From Zopfochytrium polystomum (Eukaryota; Chytridiomycota; Chytridiomycetes; Chytridiales; Chytridiaceae), in assembly GCA_025765615.1 (NCBI GenBank), contig JAIVFJ010000078.1, forward strand, positions 186,001-250,000: a stretch of DNA of 64,000 nt. Direction: 5' to 3'. Numbering within the stretch: position 1 is the stretch's first letter; every line of letters starts with the position of its first letter. Below, piece after piece: positions 17,340-28,190 of the stretch. The notes under the pieces were generated by a model, which did not search any database, was not told where the DNA came from, and saw nothing but the letters and a program-made list of their open reading frames with translations. Position numbers and translations under genes: made by a program.

Positions 17340-20300
17340 AAGTAGTATTGTGTGCCAGATAATGCCTGCAACAAGTTTTATGCAGCTGAGGTAGTGGTCA
17401 ATCCATCTGGAAGAAGCCTTGGTGCGCAAAAGCCAGATGCCTGGGCAATTGTCAGTGGAGTGCCAGCGACTTCACATGGTGCAGTGAGGTTGAGTTGTGA
17501 AGCGCTGTTACGAGTTCTGTGGGATGATGGAGTGGGAGGGAGAGAAGAGTTGACGATTGGAGAAGACAGTGAGAGTGAACAGAAAATAGGGGTGGACCAG
17601 AGTATTGGAAGAATGTTTGTTGGTTAAAAAGGAGGGGAATGAGAGACTTGGTGAAGTGTTTTTTTGTCTGGGACACGTGTAAGGGATGTGAGAAAACTGG
17701 AGTTCCAGAGGCCAGGTCAAGTTGGAGGTGGTGCATCATGATACAGCTTATGTGGCCAATGAGAGAGGGGGAGTTCAAGCAAGAGTTGAGGTCAACAATC
17801 ATGTCAGAGCAGTATTTGTTGTAAAGTCAGGGAGGTTATGGGTCATGGGGTGATGGAGGAGAGCATTGGAAAGGAGGTGCAGTAGCCAACCCGGCGTTTG
17901 AAAATTTTGCGACAGAGTGTGGTGAGGTTGTTGAGGAAAGTACGGGGGAGAATGGCAGTTTTCCACAAAAAGCAGACTCGCGGGAGGAGGACATTTTGGA
18001 TGAGGAAAGAAGCAATTTTGTCACCCATCTTTTTGTGTTTGATAATGTTGAGGAAATTGGTAGTGGTGGAAAGGATATGCTGCCTTGTTGCTGAGCTCAT
18101 ACCGTCTGCTGTGAAGTAGTTGCCTAGGTGTCGAAAGGGGGTGTTTGGGGGGTGGATGGGGAGGACTGTGGTGCCCCAGTTGATGGTAGTTGCTGTCGTT
18201 ATGTGACTGGTACTCCAAGAGGAGGTTGGCCTGAAGCTGCAGATCCTCCAAGATGCTAAAGAGGGTGTTGGTGTCGTCGACAAGGGCAAAGCCAGTAACA
18301 GAAACAGGGGGTGGGGGTTGAAGAATTGGACAGGAAAGTTATGAGGGGTGGGAACTGATGAAACGAAATCAGTGGTAAAACAATCAAGAACGCAAAGAAC
18401 AGGGTCCCAAAAGATACGCCAATCAAGGGGTCCCTCAAGGGAGCCTTGCTGAATCATGGTGTCAATGGGGAAGGAAGGGATGGGCCAAAAGCTGTGATGA
18501 CAGAGGGGCGAAAACGACGTTGGGAATTGACACGCATGTGAACATTAGAAGAGGGGAGGTGAAGACGTTCCCAGGAGGCAATGAGGCCAGCAACAGGGGT
18601 GCTGTCAAAAGCTTTCTTCATGTCATTGAGGAGAGGTATAAGGGCTGTTTAGTGGAATGGGCAAGGTCAAGGGCGTAGCGTACAAGGTGGAGAGGCGGGT
18701 CAGGAGAGGAGCCAGGGAGGGCAGAGAAGTTGCGACCAAGGAGTACATTGTGAGAAGAGAGGATGGAAGAGATACAAGAAAGGCGGATGGGCTGAACAAC
18801 TTTGGCAGCAAGTTTGCAGAGGCTGATTGGACGGAGGTTAGTGATGTCACATCCCACGCAGCTTTCTTGGGTATGGGGAAGATGGAGGAAGATGCCCAAG
18901 AGTCTGGGATGTCAAGGAAGAGAAAAGAGCAAATGATGAGGGAGGAGAAGAATGCAAGACCATCAGGACAGCTGTGAGGAGGAGCTCTCTGGAGATTTGC
19001 GAGGGGCCTGGGGCTGTGTTTGAGGCAAGGGATGTGAGAGCGTTTTTGACGTCGTTGGCAGAAGGGGGCAGCATAACCTTGGAGAAAAGATCTGGAGGGA
19101 TGTAGGGATGGGGTTGCATCTCAGAGTGAAATGGAGAGGATGGTGGGAAGGGAGTGAGGGTACGAGGGCGAAACCAGTGTTCAACCTGTTCTTGGCAGAT
19201 ACCAGGGACAAGGTCGGGATCGTGGGTGATTGAGGGACCTTCATCAGTATTGTAGCGAATGTGGTCAATGCTGGAGTTGCTAAGGATGTTGTTGAGGACA
19301 GTCTTTATCTTGCCAGAAGAGAAAAGGTTGTGTCTATGTGTGAGAGCTGTGGCAATGTCCTCCATTTTGTGCTTTTCTGCTGCCTGGCATTGGGCACAGT
19401 AGATGGCCTGGCAATGGCAGTTGAGGGTGGGGAGCAAAACATCACGATAGTCAGTTGTGTCAAAGAAGCGGGCTTTGTACCAAGAGTGGATGTGGGACAA
19501 GAAGGAGTAAGACTGATCAGCACCCCACTCAGATGGGGTCAAAGGAATGGAAGGGAAGATGTTAGCCAGATCATGCGCAGGGTCTTTGGTGAGTGCCCAC
19601 AGTTTCTCTACTTTCCAACGTGCAACAAGAAATGGTTTGGCGCGGCAATCTATCTTTGGCGCTGCTGAGGAGGTTCCCTTGTGAGGAAGGAACTTTTTGC
19701 CAAGCTGAAGCAGCAACTTGTGAAATGATGTGGAGAGTGTGTCAAGGTGGCTGATGTGGAGTGATGCACGTTCTGGGGAGGGGTATTGAAAGGGTAGGGA
19801 TGGAGAATGGAGGAACTCAAGCTCAGAGGGGTGAAGAATGCTGTCCAAGGCTGCAAGGGCTGCTGAGAGGGGGGGAAGCTCAAGTGAGACAGCTGATGTG
19901 TAATTGTCCAGTTGCTCTTCTGAAGCTTCCAAAAGTGTGGAAGGTGGAGGAAGCAAGGATTATGTTGAAGGGGAGGTCTGAAGTGTCAGTGAGATGGGGC
20001 TCTTCAAGTGGAGAAGAAATGTTAGCTTCAGTGACGAAGTCAAGAGCAGGTGGTGAGAGCCAAATGCTGTCCAAACGAGAGGAGTAGGAGCCAGCAGTGT
20101 GTGTGTAAGAGGGTAAGTCTGGGTGCCAGGTCTCAAAAGGAATCAACAAAGCCTTTCAGGGAGAGGGTGGGGAGGAACCTGTGGCGGGAAGGAGGTGTGG
20201 GGGCTCTGGTGGAGTGGTCAAGGGGGCCTGTGATGGCATTCCAGTCACCAGACCAGCAGGCTTGGTGGGGTGAGGTGGAGTCTGATGAAACAAGAGAGTT

Positions 20301-20560
20301 GCACCATTTTTGCAAGTCAGGGAGTTCCTCAGATTGGGGGTCAGCAGGCCAGTAAATATTTCGCAGGAGGATGGAGCATTGAGCAAAAGATAAGGTGAGG
20401 GCAATGGCACAAGTTCCAAAGTGGGAGACGTCAGTGATGTGTGGTGCCAGGGAAGACAAAGTGGGAGATGTGCTATTATCATCCTTGGCTTGCAAGGGGT
20501 CGTCGTCATCCACATCAAACGTGTTGTCGCCAGGTGTTTTCTTCTTCTCCTTGAAAGAAG
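17340..20560 (-). mobile_element. Degenerate non-LTR (LINE-type) retrotransposon
   Basis: Minus-strand frames, interrupted by frameshifts, give an endonuclease followed by a reverse transcriptase. Endonuclease signs: 'WSGDWNAITGPLDHS' (GDWN, about 20240) and 'YSSRLDSIWLSP' (about 20070), followed by a 'SDLPF' version of the terminal SDH box. RT signs: 'SNTAPGPSQISRELL' (about 19010), 'TNLRPISLCKLAAKVV' (about 18810), 'NDMKKAFDSTPVAGL' (catalytic motif A, about 18620), 'MIQQGSLEGPLDW' (motif B, about 18440) and 'FALVDDTNTLF' (motif C with VDD, about 18275). A thumb-like region continues to about 17840. At least two frame changes are needed, so the copy is dead. The start of the endonuclease is missing or unrecognisable. 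Confidence 0.85.
18847..19956 (-). pseudogene. RT N-terminal region of the LINE relic
   Basis: A 369-codon open stretch that is the longest uninterrupted piece of the element. It covers the linker between endonuclease and RT and the start of the RT ('PPSANDVKNALTSLASNTAP'). It lacks the catalytic motifs, which continue in other frames downstream at 18623-18850 and 17843-18650. Its own initiator is unlikely to be real. Confidence 0.75.
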
Positions 20561-21867
20561 TCCTGCTGTCGTCCTCAGCTCAGTCAGCCATGTCATCACC
20601 AGGGGTTTCTCTTACTGCTGCTCTTGGCTTGCATAAAGTCGTCATCATCAGCATCTGCTGTGTTGACCACATCCATAGGTTGTACTGCAGTCTTCCTTGT
20701 TCTTCAAGTCTGCTGGAAGAGCCGCATAAACCACGTTGAATGCCTTTGCCAATGCATTGCATGGGTCAAGAGATGGATCAAAATGACAAATTGGACACTC
20801 TACTGCAGCAAGGCAGTCCTGACTGTCTGAAGCTTGTTCTGGTCAACAGCAGCATCACCACAGCCCAGAGATAACAGCTCCCAGACATTCAGCAGGAGCA
20901 CGTGGAGCACTGCTTTATTTTTCTCATTCCTGTATCGTCCTTCCAGAATGAGCACAAGCAGCCCTGCAAAACAAAATGAATCAATGATGTTCAGATTGTT
21001 TTCACAGGTTGCCAAGTCATTGTCAGGATTTTGGCAAAAGCTGCTTGATTGAGGCAGAAAACTCAATGCATCAGCTGACAGACCTTTTTCCATTGAACAA
21101 GGAAATGTGTGGCAACGTGTAGACTTGCTGAGCTCAGATATTGCCTTGCATTGTAGTTCAATGGGTTCCAATGAAATCCCTCTTTCCAACCATGCTGCTC
21201 CATAAAATCAGGCTCCTCCTCGCTTTGTGGATCCAAGTCCTCAGAGCTTGATGCTGAAGATTGTGAGACAGGTGATTGGAAGGGGGACTTGTGAGGAAGT
21301 AAGCTCTGGAAGATCACTGCTAAAACAAAACTCTTCAGGTGGCAATGCGTCCTGGCGTCGTTTCCTTGCAGCATTCGCCTCTTGTTCGACTCTCCATAGG
21401 TACAGAATAGGGGTCTTGTTGCCCTCAAGGCTACAGGCGTGTGTGTACAGTTCGCTCTTTGGGATCTGAGGGCAATCACTGCTTGTCTTGTCGAAAGTGA
21501 TCTTTCGTGAGGGAGCCCTTTTTCCAGCAAGTTAGGCAATCTGCAGGGACAATTGAGTTGGCTGGTTAAGTGGCTATACTGCTTGGTTGGGAAAAAAGAA
21601 CCAAAAAAAAAACCCTCAGCTACCGTCCGCGCGTCCGCCTCCACCTCAGAGAGCAACCACTCACATTATTTTTCCAATGCGAATGCGAAAACCTCGTTTT
21701 TCTCCCTCGTCACAGCTCACTGCAATCTTTGACAGGTTTCAGCACCCGCAGGGAAGAAAAAAAAAAAAGAAAAAAAAAAAAAAAGACAGTTACGAGGAGC
21801 AGAGTGCCCGCGACGCGTCGTGGTCGCGTTGCCTTTGCGCGTCGTGTGTATTGAGTGCTGTGAGTGT

Positions 21868-21932
<65 letters not shown>

Positions 21933-21955
21933 AGCCAGCAGCGAAATAACGCGCA
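20561..21955. other. Unassigned region with minus-strand frames
   Basis: Minus-strand frames at 21063-21656 (rich in Ser/Glu, 'SSASSSEDLDPQSEEEPDF') and 20800-21189 ('GLLVLILEGRYRNEKNKAVL') could be exons of an unrecognised gene or the 5' part of the LINE. A minus-strand acceptor-like 'ttgttttgcag' precedes the second. Two related blocks, about 20476-20505 and 20625-20665, share a 'GATGTGG..GACGAC...GCAAGCCAAG' core. Poly-A runs lie at 21601-21610 and 21759-21784. I cannot name any product. Confidence 0.3.
21869..21912 (+). repeat. (CAG)n trinucleotide repeat
   Basis: About fourteen tandem CAG units followed by GAG/CAG. In one plus frame it reads polyglutamine. It precedes the more plausible initiator of the low-complexity frame (21956), so it may be 5' leader rather than coding. 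Confidence 0.9.
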
Positions 21956-23796
21956 TGTCTGTGCCGCTACCATCCATACACGCCAATCCTCCGCGAGGCC
22001 ACCACACCACGAACGCAACCCCCTCCGCTGCCGCTGCCGCCACCGCAAAACACGGCACGAACCCGCTCCTTGCCGTCGACGACGATGACGACCCGAGTCA
22101 CGGTCGCGGCGGAGGCGGCGGCCTCCGCGGCAGCAGCGCGCGGCCGCCCGCCAGCTTCCTCGCCGCAAACGCCGACAGCAGTAGTCGCTGCCGCCAAGAG
22201 AGCCGCGGCAGCAGCGGCAGCACCCCATCAGAGAGGCAGCCGCCACAACCACAACCGCCGCCGCCCTACCTAGTCCAGGTCGCGCAGGGCTCGCCCCTCG
22301 CGCACGCCGTGCATCCGCGCCTCCTGAAGCAGCTCGCCCTGCACCACCACCACCACAATCTCCACCAACACCACCACCACCTCCGCCGCCACCACCACGT
22401 CGATAACGCAGCTGCGGACGCGCCCGCACCGACGCCGCCGCCGCACCCGCAGTCCCTCGCCACCGCGTTGCCGCCCCTCGTCGCGCTCCACGCCGTCTCG
22501 CCCGCCGCGAACGCCGTCGCCGCGGCCTTCACCGCCGCGCCACCACCACCACCCGGCCGCGGCGCAGGCGCGACGCACCACCGCGACCCGGCCGCCGCCG
22601 CCGCCGCTCTCGCTAGGTCGACGGCGGCGACCGCAACAACAGCTGCTGTCGGCGACGGCACCGGGCTTCACCTCCTCCGCGAGGCCGTCGCGCGTCTCGC
22701 GCCCGTCGACCTGTCTTGCTGGTCGATCACCGGGGACACCGCCTCGACGGCCGCCGCCGTCGCCGCCGCCGCCGCCGCGGTGGCATTGGACAGCCACCAC
22801 CACCACCACTCTCACCCGTCCGCACCCGTGGCGCGCAGCGGTGGCAGAAGGAGGAGCAGTAGCAGCAGCAGCAGCACCGCCGTCGCCGCCGCCACTGCCG
22901 CCTCGGCCACGGCCGTCGCGCCCAAAACCGCCCTCCCGCCAGTTACCGGCGTGCGTCCACCTCCTCCTCCCGACGAAAACGACAATGACGACAGCGACGA
23001 CAACTACGCGCGATCACCCAACGTAGACTCCACCGCTACGAGCGTTCCCGCGCACCAGCCGCTCCCCCGCCTCCTCCTCCTCCACCCGCGCGGCGCGCTC
23101 GCCGTCGCAGCCGCCGCTGCCGCAGGCGCCCACCGTCTCCAGAACCACGCCGCAACCTCGACCCCGACCTCCTCCTCCGCCCCGTCGTCCGCGCACCAAC
23201 GCAAACCCCGCAACGTCAAACCACCACCACCCACACTACCACCACCGCCCTCCCACCACCACCACCGCCACCACCACCACATCCGCAGCAAGGGCCGCGT
23301 CCGGCCACCGCTCGACCGCAGGGAGCGCAACCCCGCGCGCGCCATCGGCGACCACGACGACGACGACGACGACAACGCCCTCCTCCCCGTGTGCCTCGCC
23401 CGCGCCGCCGTCCGCGCCCTCCTCGGCCGCAACCGCCGCGGCCGCGGCCGCCCCCCCCGCCGGCCCGCGCCGCAGTGGCAGACCCGTCGGCACCACAGCC
23501 ACAGCCGCCGCGGCCGCCGCCAGAAGCGCGCGCCGCCGGCGGAGGCTCGAGCGCCGCGGCGGAGGCGGCGGCCGACACCCCCTCCACCCCCACCACCACC
23601 AAACCCACCAAACAAACCACCAAACCGACCTGCAGCAGCACCAGGCGGTGGGCCTGGTGCTTCCGCCGCTGCTGCCGCTTTTGGGCGCGCAAACGTCGGC
23701 GGCGGGGGATTGCGGGAAGACCGGCGGAGGGGCGGGGCGGGTCGTGCACCTTCCGCGGCTGGACGACGAGCGGGGGTGGAGGGGCGGGGTCTGTGA
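21956..23796 (+). CDS. Low-complexity Ala/Pro/His/Asp-rich hypothetical protein
   Basis: A long plus-strand frame is open from 21820; the first Met giving non-repetitive sequence is at 21956 ('MSVPLPSIHANPPRGHHT'). It would encode about 613 residues made of His runs, Ala runs, Pro runs and short Asp and Ser blocks, with no recognised domain. The codons are GCC, CAC, CCG and GAC, strongly GC-ending, and overlapping frames of up to 239 codons exist on the other strand, so openness alone is weak evidence. From about 23630 a different frame reads a more ordinary sequence, 'AVGLVLPPLLPLLGAQ', ending in an Asp run and stop at 23819. This suggests a frame change or an intron near 23580-23630. It could be a disordered regulatory protein; function is unknown. 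Confidence 0.4.
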
Positions 23797-24360
23797 GGGC
23801 CACGACGACGACGACTGACAGGGGGAGTAACGTCAGACTGTTGTTGAGGATTTTCTTTCCCGTTTCACCTCCAAGACCGGGTTGTGAAGTTTGGGCTGCA
23901 GTTAGCGTTGCGAGGCGCCTATGTCCGAGGTGTATTTCGCGTCTCTCGCTCTGTCACACCCACATACACACTCTCTCGCTCGCGCTCTCTCCCTCTCTGT
24001 TACTCTCTCTTCTCGCTCTCATACTTTCTTCTCCTCTCCCTGTCTACTCTCCGCTCTAAATCTATATTCGTCTCTTGCACTAGCCTGTTTTTTGTTCTGT
24101 CTATTATGGGCGCGAAGACAACAGTGAAACAAAAGAAGAACAAAAGGCCGAACCGTCGCCGTGGGTCGTCCCAGACGCCGCTTGGCCCAGGTATTTTTGT
24201 TGAAGAGAAGAAGCGGGGGTAAAGGAAGTGACTGGAGAAACAACGTCGAACAGAAGAGAGACAGAAGCTCTCACTGATCGGGTCTGCGAATGCAGCCGCC
24301 AAGCAAGTTTGGTCAACCCCTCCCGCCCGTGGGGGCTTGTCCTTTCCTTTCTTTTCGAGC
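23797..24360. other. Spacer between low-complexity frame and prefoldin 3' end
   Basis: CT-rich (23950-24050). A short plus frame starting at 24106 (MGAKTTVKQKKNKRPNRRRG) is basic but has no support. This stretch probably holds the convergent 3' untranslated regions. Confidence 0.45.
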
Positions 24361-25081
24361 TCACTTCTTTGCCCGGGCCTCCGCCAGCCGTGTCTGGATA
24401 AGATCGACGAGTACTAGAGAAATGTATTGGAGGGTTGAGGAGGAGAGGAGAAACAGTGGGTAAGAACATACAAAACTTCCAGTTTCGGCCGACAAAGGTT
24501 GAGTTCAGTTTGGCGCCACGAATGACAGCACATGCTGGATGATCCTCGAGTTCGAGGAGGTGGGGCACCGGGAATGAAAACGAGGTTTTTTTGTTGTTAC
24601 GGGCGTGGTTTGGGACTCACTCTTGTACTGCTGTTCCCGCTGGGTGATGGTTTGCTGAAGCTGCTCAAGGTTTTCTTTCAGAAAAGTGACTTTGCCCTTG
24701 TAAAACTCTTTGGCGTCGGGGATGGACTGAGGGGGAGTGGTACAAGTGAGCAGTTGCGTGTGTGCATTGGCGGGCGAGAAGGACACCGACACGCGACGGC
24801 AACAACTACTACCTTTTCGATAAAGTAGCCGGTGCCAATATCGACAATGACCTTTTCGACGTTGCCGAGCTCGCCGGGCACGTAGAGCGAGCTGGTGAGG
24901 GGCACCAATATTGGCTCTTGTTGGTTGGTCGGTTGCGGGGAATAGAATAGTTAGTTGATTAGTTTGGTTTCAGTCCTTTTTCTTTTTTTTTTTTTTTTTT
25001 TTTTTGTTTCTCTCTTTTGGTGTCGCGCCCGCAGCGACCACCCATGCACCACAGACGTCTCTCTCTCTCTCCCTTCTCACA

Positions 25082-25121
<40 letters not shown>

Positions 25122-25284
25122 ACAGTCACACACTCACTCACACACGCGCACACTCAACTGCTCGCCTGGCCAGATATGCTGTCGAGCGATTCCAGGCTGT
25201 CGCCAAACTTTGCTTGCGCCTGTTTCAGCTGCGCGTACGACGACGTCAGGTGTTGGATGTCCTGGCAATGGGGGGCGTGACGTC

Positions 25285-25325
<41 letters not shown>

Positions 25326-25674
25326 AAGAAGGAGAGAGCGAGGAGTTAGTTGGAGGCGACCCGAAATGCAGGCTGCGTGGGACGACACCCCCCACCCGTG
25401 CATTTGGGTCAAGAATCGTGCATCGTTTTCTCGGAGATCCTCCTCAACCGCGCACGCACATGCTCAGCGCGGCCACCTTGCACGCACGCACTGCCACCAC
25501 TTCTCGGGGACACACGCTGCCGCGACCCCGTCTGCCGATGTACCAGCCCAACCGCGTACCCACCTCCTCCATCTGCTGCTTTACAGCCTGCAGCTGTGGC
25601 AGCGGAAGCTCTGCAATGTTGATGGGGCCGGCCCCGGCGGCCGATGACGAAGACGACGACGACGACGATGCCAT
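24361..25674 (-). CDS. PFD5: Prefoldin subunit 5 (alpha-type)
   Basis: Five exons on the minus strand: 25674 to about 25573; 25261-25159; about 24914-24812; about 24729 to about 24629; 24413-24361. Protein pieces in order: Ser/Ala-rich start then '[20 protein letters not shown]'; '[20 protein letters not shown]'; '[20 protein letters not shown]' with '[13 protein letters not shown]'; '[20 protein letters not shown]'; and a final '[13 protein letters not shown]'. This is the coiled coil / beta-hairpin core / coiled coil plan of the alpha prefoldin subunits, which form a hexamer delivering nascent actin and tubulin to the CCT chaperonin. The last small exon follows a TAG acceptor and completes the second coiled coil. 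Introns 1 and 2 hold long CA/GT repeats, and the intron 2 donor is GTTGAG. It lies 130 bases downstream of CSN1 on the same strand. Confidence 0.92.
25086..25325. repeat. (CA)n and (GT)n tracts inside prefoldin introns
   Basis: CA repeat at about 25083-25146, lying in intron 2 next to its donor when read on the minus strand, and GT repeat at about 25290-25324 in intron 1 near its acceptor. Both are in introns flanking exon 25159-25261. Confidence 0.9.
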
Positions 25675-25803
25675 GTCAAACACAGCAAACAAACACAACC
25701 AACCACGGGAAGCTCGTCGATTTATTGGCCAAAAATTGTCCAAGCAATTCCACTCATCGTCGTGCATGCAAGCAAAGCAAAAAGGCCGCAATGGTGCTTG
25801 CTC

Positions 25804-27615
25804 TTACGCGAGTTCCCGCTCAACCCCGACGTGCAGTTCCTGACGCATGAGGCTGATGCGCAGCATCAGGTGCCTCGCTTGCTTCTGGTGCTCGTGGCCC
25901 ATCTTTATCGTCTTTTCAAAAACAGCCGTCCGCTGATCCGTCCGCTTGATCCGCAACACCTGGAGGAGGAAAAAAAGAAAAAAAAGAAAAAAAAAAGACT
26001 ATCGGTCCCAAAACTCTAGGAAAAACAGCAAAGAGAACCCTTCGTCACGCTTCCTCTACCTTGTTGTGGCTGTCGATCCGCGCGGCGATGGAATTGTTGA
26101 CAATAAGTGCAGCTAGCTCCGCCTCCAGGCTGGCAACGTCCGTATTGAAGGACTTTGCCATTCTCGAGAGATCAACCGAGAGGAAGGGGCTAAAGTATTG
26201 AACGAGCGCTGTTCGGCGTATGTTGCTGTAAATTGCGTCAAGATGTTCTTGCAGGTGGATATCAAGAAGGAAATCATCCTTTTGATTTTTTTTCAAGCAA
26301 GCCGTCAGTTTCATCGGCGCACCACATGCAAAGAAGCGATTCGCGGGCAGAACTTACGCGCATTTTGGCCAACAGCGAAAGGCACTGCCCGTACTTGGAG
26401 CTGTAGAACAGTTCCAGAATTTCTCGAATTTGCGGTTCAAGCTCTAAGTACTGCTTGAACTCGGAGTTGTCAAAGACTTTGTTCTTCAGTTCGGACCGCT
26501 CGAAAGAAGCGAGGGCGCAGAGGCTGCCGTACGTTGCAACGTCGTTCGCTGACAGAACTTCAGAGAAGCCATTGTTCATCTGGAACGACACATCCAGGAA
26601 GCTCCGAGCGGCCGACTTGAACTTGCCGTTCGCAAGGTGAACCAAACCGGAACAGCACTTTAGCTTTGACAGAACGAGGGTGCGGTCGGCAACGTCTGTG
26701 ATGCCTTCGGCCTTTGAAACGTAGCTTTGCACGTTCACGTAATTTTGCGTTTCAAGACTGATCTGGATGACAGAGTAGAGCAGTAATTAAAAGGAGGAGG
26801 GCATTAAGTTTCCAACCAAAAAAAAAAAAACCTTGATGACGTTGAAACACATGTCGATCATGTGCTTAGGGGTTGTGCAGTAGTCACGAGTGCGGGAGTA
26901 GAATCGCAAGGCGCTCGTGTAATCGCCAAAGCTCGCATAATGATCACCAAGATCTTGGTGACCCATCTTGTTGCGCATGCACGATTAGAAGAAAGGCAAA
27001 GTCACTGGTAATGCAATGACTTACCCTAATGCTCTCCTTTATGAGATTCGTCTTGTAATTCCTGAGCTCTGTTTCCAAACGGTCCGTCTTGGCGCGGATC
27101 GACCGCTGCGTCGATTCCATCCATCCAGAGTCCGCAGCAGTCTCAGGCAGCCCGCGCGACCGCAGTTCCTCGTTGAGCTTGGAAAGGATCGAATGGTAAC
27201 GTGGAACGTTCATGGTTGCTTTTAAATCTGCCAAAGCGATGCGCAACGCATCAACGCGAAGTTCCGGGCAGACGGCTGCAATAAACTCTAATCGATTGAT
27301 TCTGCCAACCCCTGGTGGGTGTGTGTGTGTGGGTGTGGACGAAGCGTTAACCAGCGGTGAAACAGCGGGAGACTGACCAGTGTAGTTGGCGATGTACACA
27401 TCCAGGTCGATCGTAGGGGACCGAACAACAATGAGCTGTTTCACTTTTTGCGCAGGAGGGGCCTGAATGGGAAGAGGGAGTGTGTGTGTGAGAGATAGTA
27501 CAAAACTGCCACTGCCCAATCGGGAATGGGATGGATGGAACGCGTACGGCCGGGTCTTGGGCACCGCCACCCGCCGTCGGGTTCGCGACGAGGCCGCCAG
27601 CGCTGGGAATTCTCA

Positions 27616-27646
<31 letters not shown>

Positions 27647-27685
27647 TTGGGACTGAGACCTGCTGGGCGTCGAAGGCGAATCCAT
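25804..27685 (-). CDS. CSN1: COP9 signalosome subunit 1
   Basis: Minus-strand exons run from Met at 27685 to stop at 25804. The N-terminus is Ser/Gln-rich with a polyglutamine run. Then come '[20 protein letters not shown]', '[20 protein letters not shown]', '[20 protein letters not shown]', '[17 protein letters not shown]', '[20 protein letters not shown]', '[20 protein letters not shown]', '[20 protein letters not shown]' and the last exon 25959-25804 beginning '[20 protein letters not shown]'. These match the TPR-like repeats and PCI/winged-helix domain of CSN1. CSN1 is the RPN6-type scaffold subunit of the COP9 signalosome, which removes Nedd8 from cullins. The order and spacing fit the family well. 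Donor and acceptor choices around 27310-27470 and the first intron remain approximate. The gene is divergent from the Tra2-like gene across about 505 bases. Confidence 0.92.
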
Positions 27686-28190
27686 CGTCTCGTCGTAGCC
27701 GTCGCTGTTGTTTGGAAGGGGGGGCAACCCGGTTGGGGTTGAATGCAAGTTGAAGCAGCGGTGGGGAGTGATGGTGTGAGGGGAGTGTGGGGAGGCTGCG
27801 AATACAGCAATTTGAAAACGAGAAAGCGCAAGGTGGTCGTTACCGACAAAGCTCGACCAACCAACTTGATTGTTTGTTGCTGCTGCTCTGCGTGACAAGG
27901 AAGGCGAAAATACAAAAAAAAAAAAAAAAAAAAAGGGAAAAGTAGGAAACAAAATCAGTGGTGGTGGTCATTCTGCACCGAATTAAACCAACGCACAGGT
28001 GAGAAGCCAGGCCACCCAATTCTCCACCACAACCAGCAACGCGCAACCTCCACCCTCCGGACTCGGGCTGACAGTGTCAAATCAATCAAATACTCCCCTT
28101 TACCCGCACCCTTCCCGGCGACGGGCTGTAAAAGCGCACTGTTGAAAAAGCAGGGACACCTTTCTTGAGCAACAGTCTGGAAGAAAAAGG
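27686..28190. promoter_or_regulatory. Shared intergenic region between divergent CSN1 and Tra2-like genes
   Basis: The two start codons face away from each other across 505 bases, so this stretch must hold both promoters and leaders. It contains an A20 run at 27914-27934, just outside a GC-richer core. No TATA box or defined factor site can be assigned by eye. Confidence 0.5.
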
